Of a stretch of DNA of 64,000 bases, positions 59,095 to 64,000 are shown in pieces; position 1 is the stretch's first letter, and every line of letters begins with the position of its first letter. The stretch spans positions 124,001 to 188,000 of the forward strand of contig NZ_JBMNUS010000008.1 in assembly GCF_050946405.1 (NCBI RefSeq), given 5' to 3'. The DNA comes from Pseudochelatococcus sp050946405. GTDB lineage: Bacteria > Pseudomonadota > Alphaproteobacteria > Rhizobiales > Beijerinckiaceae. Position numbers and translations under genes: made by a program. The notes beneath the pieces are model-generated. The model was not told the origin of the DNA, ran no database searches, and saw nothing but the letters and a program-made list of their open reading frames with translations.

Positions 59095-59988
59095 TCAGCG
59101 CTTCTTCCACTTTAATTCGCTGACCAGAACGCCCGCCACGATCAGCACCGCGCCCAGAATGGCGACCGGCCCGAGCCGCTCGCCCGCCATCCGGCCGAAT
59201 ATGCCGGCCCACACGGGTTCCCCGGCGTAGATCAGCGTCGCGCGCGTGGCCGACACGGTGCGCTGCGCCCAGTTCATGGCGAACTGGATCGCGGCGCTCG
59301 CGGCGCCGAGGCCCACGGCGGTCGCCACCAGCAGCCACGAGAAGGGCGGCACGCTCTCCCCCATCGGTATCATGGCGGCGAAGCTCAGCAGGGAAGCCAC
59401 GGCAAGCTGCACCACCGTCACCCGCCGCGCGTGCGCACGGCCCGCGAAGAGGCCGATCAGGATGATCTCGCCCGCGATGGCGACCGCCGACGCCAGTGTC
59501 CACAATTCGCCCGTTTCGAAACGGATGGTCGCCCCTTCGGGCCCCGCCAGCAGCATCAGCCCCATGAATGACAACACGATGCCGACCCAGGCCGCGAACT
59601 TCGGCGCGCGGCGCATGAACAACAATTGCAGCAGCGGCACGAAGGGCACGTAAAGCGCGGTGATGAAAGCCGACTGGCTGCTCGGTATCGTCTGCAAGCC
59701 GACCGTCTGGAGCGAATAGCCGAGCATCAGCGCAACGCCGATGGCGCTCCCCGCCCGCAGGTCGAACCAGGTGATGCCGGCCATGGCGCGCATGGAAGTG
59801 ACGGCCAGCAACAGCGCTGCCGCCGCAAAACGCACCCCGACGAAAAAGAACGGACCCGTCACCGTCAGCGCATGCTGCACGACAAGAAAAGTCGTGCCCC
59901 AGATCACGGTGATCAGCAGCAACACGATCTCGGGCAGATAGGAACGCCACCGGCTTTCAGGGCCGGCGAAATGTGACGATACGCTCAA
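59095..59988 (-). CDS. EamA/DMT family permease
   Basis: A 297-residue membrane protein with about ten hydrophobic helices in two EamA halves: VLLLITVIWGTTFLVVQHAL at the start of the first, and QRTVSATRATLIYAGEPVWA in the second. Family members export amino acids or other metabolites; the substrate is unknown. It starts divergently from the HNH gene across a 357-base intergenic region. Confidence 0.88.
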   Translation of the reverse strand: MSVSSHFAGPESRWRSYLPEIVLLLITVIWGTTFLVVQHALTVTGPFFFVGVRFAAAALLLAVTSMRAMAGITWFDLRAGSAIGVALMLGYSLQTVGLQTIPSSQSAFITALYVPFVPLLQLLFMRRAPKFAAWVGIVLSFMGLMLLAGPEGATIRFETGELWTLASAVAIAGEIILIGLFAGRAHARRVTVVQLAVASLLSFAAMIPMGESVPPFSWLLVATAVGLGAASAAIQFAMNWAQRTVSATRATLIYAGEPVWAGIFGRMAGERLGPVAILGAVLIVAGVLVSELKWKKR

Positions 59989-60345
59989 CGACAGGCTCCG
60001 GGATCATTCGACGCGGCACGACACATCGAACTGGCCCGTCCGCCTCTCTATGGCACGAATGGCGCGCCGGGAGAACACCCCAGGCCGCAATGCCCCTTTC
60101 CCGATTCGCATGCGCGGCGCGGATGACGGCCGGTCGACCGCAGCCGGCCCGCCCCGCCCCGCCGCGATCCGAAGGCGATATCCGTTTGTTCAATGGATGA
60201 AGACGGTTAACGCCGGATGCGGGTTCTCTTCCACAATCGCTACAAATAACCTTCACATCAACGTCACAAGGGCTGTAGAATATCCGTCCCGAAGCAGAAT
60301 AGTCTGTTTTTGGAAATCCCATCAGGGACATACGGAGACGGCAAG
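59989..60345. promoter_or_regulatory. Intergenic region between DMT permease and HNH gene
   Basis: No gene was found in these 357 bases. TTCACA (60252) and TAGAAT (60276), 18 bases apart, are a plausible sigma70-type promoter for the HNH gene. A CG-rich stretch near 60130-60165 has no recognised function. The leftward promoter for the permease is not visible. Confidence 0.4.
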
Positions 60346-60915
60346 GTGACGGTTCACGTCCCACTTCCCGTTACGCCGGAAGCCTGTCCGGCGCTTGTCC
60401 TCAACGCTGATTTTCGGCCGTTGAGCTATTATCCGCTTTCTCTCTGGAGTTGGCAGGATGCAATCAAGGCGGTGTTTCTCGACAGGGTGAATATCGTCTC
60501 CGAGTATGAAACGGCGGTGCGAAGTCCCACTTTCGAGATGCGCCTTCCCTCCGTCGTTTGTCTTAAAACCTACGTTCAGCCCTCGCGCCACCCGGCATTC
60601 ACCCGCTTCAACGTCTTTCTGCGCGACAGGTTTTCCTGCCAGTACTGCGGCTCCCGCGAGGACCTGACGTTCGATCACCTGATCCCCCGCTCCAAGGGAG
60701 GTCAGACAACCTGGGAGAACGTGGTGACAGCGTGTTCTCCCTGCAATCTGCGCAAAGGCAACCGCATGCCCCGCGAAATCGACATGTGGCCCATGCAGAT
60801 GCCCTATGCGCCTTCGGTTCACGACCTGCATCAGAACGGCCGCCAGTTTCCTCCCAACTACCTGCACGAAAGCTGGCTCGACTATCTCTACTGGGACGTG
60901 GAACTGGAGCCCTGA
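60346..60915 (+). CDS. HNH endonuclease
   Basis: A 189-residue protein of a family conserved in rhizobia. The N-terminal part (CPALVLNADFRPLSYYPLSL) is specific for this group. The HNH core has zinc cysteines in CQYCGSREDL, the catalytic region TFDHLIPRSKGGQTTWENVV, and CSPCNLRKGNRMPRE. The end (PPNYLHESWLDYLYWDVELE) is also highly conserved. Chromosomal and not near mobile genes, it is probably a housekeeping nuclease. The GTG start at 60346 has GGAG upstream; the frame runs further back to a TTG at 60310. Confidence 0.9.
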   Translation: MTVHVPLPVTPEACPALVLNADFRPLSYYPLSLWSWQDAIKAVFLDRVNIVSEYETAVRSPTFEMRLPSVVCLKTYVQPSRHPAFTRFNVFLRDRFSCQYCGSREDLTFDHLIPRSKGGQTTWENVVTACSPCNLRKGNRMPREIDMWPMQMPYAPSVHDLHQNGRQFPPNYLHESWLDYLYWDVELEP

Positions 60916-60933
60916 CACCGCCCGCCGGCGACC

Positions 60934-61428
60934 TCATGCTGTCGCGGCGGCGCGAGCGTCATCCTGCGGCGGCTGGCAGACGTCGATCCAGACGGCGTCG
61001 ACGATCTCGGCCATGCGCAACGTATCGATGCGCACGGCGGAATTGATGGACCCCGCCGCCGGCACCACGGCGTCGAACGCCCGCAGCGATATGTCGCAAT
61101 AGACCGGCAGCGGCGTGGCGAGACCGAAGGGGCAGACGCCCCCGACCGGATGGCCGGTCAGCTCGGTGACTTCGGCCGGGTCGAGCATCTTCGCCTTCAT
61201 GCCGAAGGCGGCTTTCAGCTTGCGGTTGTCCAGACGCGCATCGCCGCGCGCGACGACCAGCACGACCTTGTCGCCGAAGCGCAGCGAAAGCGTTTTCGCT
61301 ATCCGGCCCGGCTCCACGCCGTGCGCCTGCGCCGCAAGCGCGACGGTCGCCGTGCTGACCGACAGTTCGATGATCTCGATGTCTGGCGCGCGCGTTGCCA
61401 GAAACGCGCGCACGGATTCAACGCTCAT
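60934..61428 (-). CDS. YbaK/EbsC-type aminoacyl-tRNA deacylase
   Basis: A 164-residue YbaK/ProX-type protein. Landmarks are GVEPGRIAKTLSLRFGDKVV with the functional lysine, LVVARGDARLDNRKLKAAFG, and ELTGHPVGGVCPFGLATPLP, the substrate pocket. Members clear misacylated tRNA (Cys-tRNAPro or related). The start at 61428 (MSVESVRAF) lies 13 bases after the ugd stop, so it is probably cotranscribed with ugd. Confidence 0.88.
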   Translation of the reverse strand: MSVESVRAFLATRAPDIEIIELSVSTATVALAAQAHGVEPGRIAKTLSLRFGDKVVLVVARGDARLDNRKLKAAFGMKAKMLDPAEVTELTGHPVGGVCPFGLATPLPVYCDISLRAFDAVVPAAGSINSAVRIDTLRMAEIVDAVWIDVCQPPQDDARAAATA

Positions 61429-61441
61429 AGCCCGCTCCGGT

Positions 61442-62764
61442 TCAGTCTTCGTACAATGCCTGCGGACGGCCGACGCTGACATAGGTGAAGCCCCGTCCCA
61501 GCAGGTCCTGCGGCGGATAGATGTTGCGCAGGTCCACCACGACCGGCTCCCTGAGCAATTGCTTGACCCGATCGAGATCGAGCGCGCGGAAGGCGTCCCA
61601 TTCGGTGATGATCACCAGCGCGTCCGCACCGTCGATGGCGGCATAGACGTTCTCGGCGTAGATCACGCCGTCGAGCACGGTCTTGGCCTGCTCGACGCCC
61701 TCTGGATCGTAGGCCCGGACGGTGGCGCCCGCATCCTGCAACGTGCGGATGATGGCGATGGACGGCGCCTCGCGCATGTCATCCGTGTTGGGCTTGAAGG
61801 TGAGGCCCAGCACCGCGACGGTCTTGCCGGCGACGTCGCCGCCGCAAGCGGCGATCACCTTGCGGCCCATGGCGCGCTTGCGCACCTCGTTGACGGCCGA
61901 GACGGTCTCGACGATGCGCACGGGCGAGTCCGCGTCCTGCGCGATCTTCACCAGCGCCAGCGTATCCTTGGGAAAGCACGAGCCGCCGTAGCCCGGCCCC
62001 GCGTGCAGGAATTTCGGGCCGATGCGGTTGTCGAGGCCGATGCCGCGCGCCACCTCCTGCACGTTCGCGCCGACCCTCTCGCACAGATCGGCGATCTCGT
62101 TGATGAAGGTGATCTTGGTGGCGAGAAAAGCATTGGCCGCATACTTGATCAGCTCGGCCGTGCGGCGGTTGGTGATGATCAACGGCGACTGGTTGAGATA
62201 AAGCGGCCGGTAGAGCGCGCGCATCACCTCGCCGGCGCGCTCGTCTTCGGTGCCGACCACGATGCGGTCGGGGCGCTTGAAGTCGGCGATCGCGGCGCCT
62301 TCGCGCAGAAACTCGGGATTGGAGACGACGGCGAAATCGGCGTCGGGCCGCACCTCGCGGATAATCGCCTCCACGGCGTCGCCGGTGCCGACCGGCACCG
62401 TGGACTTCGTGACGATGACGGTATAGCCCTCGATCGCCGCCGCGATCTCGCGCGCCGCCTGATGGACGTAGGTCAGGTCCGCATGTCCGTCGCCGCGCCG
62501 CGACGGCGTGCCAACGGCGATGAACACCACATCGGCCGAACGCACGGCTTCCGTCAGTTCGGTGGCGAAGAACAGCCGGCCGGCTTGTACGTTGCTGGCG
62601 ACGATATCGGCCAGGCCGGGCTCGAAGATCGGAATGTGCCCTTTCTCAAGGGCCGCGATCTTGGCCGGATCCTTGTCGACACAGGTGACGACATGGCCGA
62701 AATCCGCAAAACAGGCCCCTGAAACAAGGCCGACATAACCGGCACCGATCATCGTAACACGCAT
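61442..62764 (-). CDS. ugd: UDP-glucose 6-dehydrogenase
   Basis: Oxidises UDP-glucose to UDP-glucuronate, a precursor for exopolysaccharide and lipid modification. The 440 residues show the NAD fold (MIGAGYVGLVSGACFADFG), VIVTKSTVPVGTGDAVEAII, NPEFLREGAA, the central helix (IKYAANAFLATKITFINEIA), the catalytic cysteine in GPGYGGSCFPKDTLALVKIA, and GLTFKPNTDDMREAPS. It lies 33 bases after the TerC-CBS gene. Confidence 0.96.
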   Translation of the reverse strand: MRVTMIGAGYVGLVSGACFADFGHVVTCVDKDPAKIAALEKGHIPIFEPGLADIVASNVQAGRLFFATELTEAVRSADVVFIAVGTPSRRGDGHADLTYVHQAAREIAAAIEGYTVIVTKSTVPVGTGDAVEAIIREVRPDADFAVVSNPEFLREGAAIADFKRPDRIVVGTEDERAGEVMRALYRPLYLNQSPLIITNRRTAELIKYAANAFLATKITFINEIADLCERVGANVQEVARGIGLDNRIGPKFLHAGPGYGGSCFPKDTLALVKIAQDADSPVRIVETVSAVNEVRKRAMGRKVIAACGGDVAGKTVAVLGLTFKPNTDDMREAPSIAIIRTLQDAGATVRAYDPEGVEQAKTVLDGVIYAENVYAAIDGADALVIITEWDAFRALDLDRVKQLLREPVVVDLRNIYPPQDLLGRGFTYVSVGRPQALYED

Positions 62765-62797
62765 GTCAAGCTCCTGAAGGCAAGATGAAATCCGGGA

Positions 62798-64000
62798 TCA
62801 AGCCCCTTTGGTATCGGCGATCACGCTGCCGATGCGCCGTCCGTCCATATCCGCGACCTCGAACCGCCAGCCGCGCCAGGTGAACGCTTCGCCCTTCTCC
62901 GGCAGATGACCGAGGTGCGCCAGCATGAAGCCGGCCAGTGTGATGAAATCGCCCTCTTCCCCCATGTCTTCCAGCGACAGCGTGCGTTCCACGTCGCCGA
63001 TGTCCATGCGCCCGTCGAGTACCCACGCGCCGTCCGCGCGCCGGACCGCTTCCGGCCGGTCCTCGCCGGCCAGTTCCGGCAGATCGCCGGCGATCGCCGT
63101 GAGCACGTCCGTGAGCGTCACCACGCCCTCGAAAGTGCCGTGCTCGTCCACGACGATGGCCATGTGGACGTTGGACTGCCGGAAGCTGTCCAGCAGCCGG
63201 ATGACCGGCATCGTATCGTTGACGTAGAGCGGCGCGCGCACCGCCGTTTCCAGATCGATGCGGCCGGTGCGGCGCTGCTGGTCCAGCAGGTCCTTGGCAT
63301 GCACCACGCCGATCACGTCGTCGACGTCGCCGCGGCACACGGGAAAGCGCGAGCGGCCGCTCTGGCGGATTTCCTCCAGCACCACGTCGGGACCGTCGGC
63401 GGCATCGAGCCATACGGTATCGACACGCGGCACCATGATGGAGCGCACGCTGCGCTCCCCGAGCGTCAACACGCGCTCGATCATGCTTCTTTCCGCCGGC
63501 GTGAAGGCCGTTTCGCCGCCGCTGGTCGAGATGATCGCCGCCACCTCTTCCGATGCTTCCGGCGCGTCCTTGCCGCCGCGCAGGATGCGCAGCACGGCGC
63601 GCGCCGTCCGGTCGCGCAGGTCGACGCTGGTCACGCGCTTGCGGACATTGCGGCGCCCGACCTGGTTGGCGGCCTCCACGAGAATGGAGAAGCCGATGGC
63701 CGCATACAGATAACCCTTCGGGATATGGTAGCCCAGCCCCTCCACGATGAGGCTGAAACCGATCATCAGCAGGAAGCCGAGGCACAGGATGACGACCGTG
63801 GGATGCCGGCTGACGAAGGCCATCAGCGGCTTGCTGGCCACCATCATGACGGCCACCGCGATGACGACGGCGATCATCATGACCGACAGGTCCTTGACCA
63901 TGCCCACGGCGGTGATGACCGAATCGAGCGAGAACACGGCGTCGAGCACCACGATCTGCGCGATGACGTGCCAGAACACGGCATAGGCGCCGCCGGCCGA
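62798..64000 (-). CDS. TerC-type membrane protein with CBS pair and CorC domain (partial)
   Basis: The 3' part of a gene that continues past the right edge; 400 codons are visible. The N-terminal visible part is the end of a TerC membrane domain (VLDAVFSLDSVITAVGMVKD, with acidic residues in the membrane). Then come a CBS pair (SIMVPRVDTVWLDAAD, MAIVVDEHGTFEGVVTLTDV) and a CorC_HlyC domain (FITLAGFMLAHLGHLPEKGE). The order TerC-CBS-CorC is that of YegH/YoaE-like proteins, about 520 residues, so about 115 residues are missing. It may act in metal ion handling. Confidence 0.86.
   Translation of the reverse strand, partial: SAGGAYAVFWHVIAQIVVLDAVFSLDSVITAVGMVKDLSVMMIAVVIAVAVMMVASKPLMAFVSRHPTVVILCLGFLLMIGFSLIVEGLGYHIPKGYLYAAIGFSILVEAANQVGRRNVRKRVTSVDLRDRTARAVLRILRGGKDAPEASEEVAAIISTSGGETAFTPAERSMIERVLTLGERSVRSIMVPRVDTVWLDAADGPDVVLEEIRQSGRSRFPVCRGDVDDVIGVVHAKDLLDQQRRTGRIDLETAVRAPLYVNDTMPVIRLLDSFRQSNVHMAIVVDEHGTFEGVVTLTDVLTAIAGDLPELAGEDRPEAVRRADGAWVLDGRMDIGDVERTLSLEDMGEEGDFITLAGFMLAHLGHLPEKGEAFTWRGWRFEVADMDGRRIGSVIADTKGA

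Overview
The window is a 64-kb piece of a GC-rich chromosome from an alphaproteobacterium, most likely of the order Hyphomicrobiales (Rhizobiales). The grounds are the gene families and their order (ftsK-lolA-xthA; aroK-aroB beside xerD; a fused mrpAB antiporter operon; a FliJ-like protein of the alphaproteobacterial type; an HNH protein typical of rhizobia) and copies of an intergenic palindromic element of a kind familiar from rhizobial genomes. The genus cannot be fixed by eye. No tRNA, rRNA, CRISPR array, transposase or prophage was seen.

Layout. 1-13788 is housekeeping: the tail of gyrB, an MFS pump, a lytic transglycosylase, prfC, a CAP-domain lipoprotein overlapping a large MscS-type channel, aroB/aroK, a 47-residue membrane peptide, xerD, a CorC/HlyC protein and a PHA-synthase-like hydrolase. 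13984-25318 is the accessory region and the most interesting part: a long coiled-coil protein faces a ten-gene, same-strand run that reads as the translocon and chaperone part of a Ysc-type type III secretion system (T3SS). It holds YscX-like and YscY-like proteins, an LcrH/SycD-like chaperone, a YopB/SseC-like and a YopD-like translocator, a CesT-like chaperone and two more TPR chaperones. No injectisome core gene (ATPase, export gate, secretin, needle) lies in the window. 25467-43362 returns to core functions: MATE pump, pgsA and uvrC, an SbcD/SbcC-like nuclease-ATPase pair, two exporters, a zinc importer (znuCB preceded by a Zur-like box and a 42-residue peptide), a FliJ-like protein, xthA, lolA and ftsK. 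43650-49623 is a metal and cofactor uptake block: a cobalamin riboswitch heads btuB-btuF-btuC-btuD, followed by znuA, which is split from znuCB by about 12 kb. 50155-56269 is a complete Mrp sodium/proton antiporter operon in which successive genes overlap. 56336-64000 holds small stress-type proteins, ddl, a DMT permease, an HNH protein, a YbaK-like deacylase, ugd and the 3' part of a TerC-CBS-CorC gene.

How the genes work together. The T3SS-like genes form a logical set: two translocators that would make a host-membrane pore, their chaperones, the XY pair that in Ysc systems supports early substrate export, and two large leaderless proteins that are candidate substrates (one possibly a needle-tip protein). 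The riboswitch operon and the two znu loci are separate import systems for B12 and zinc, each with a visible regulatory element. All functional calls rest on reading motifs by eye. No similarity search was run.
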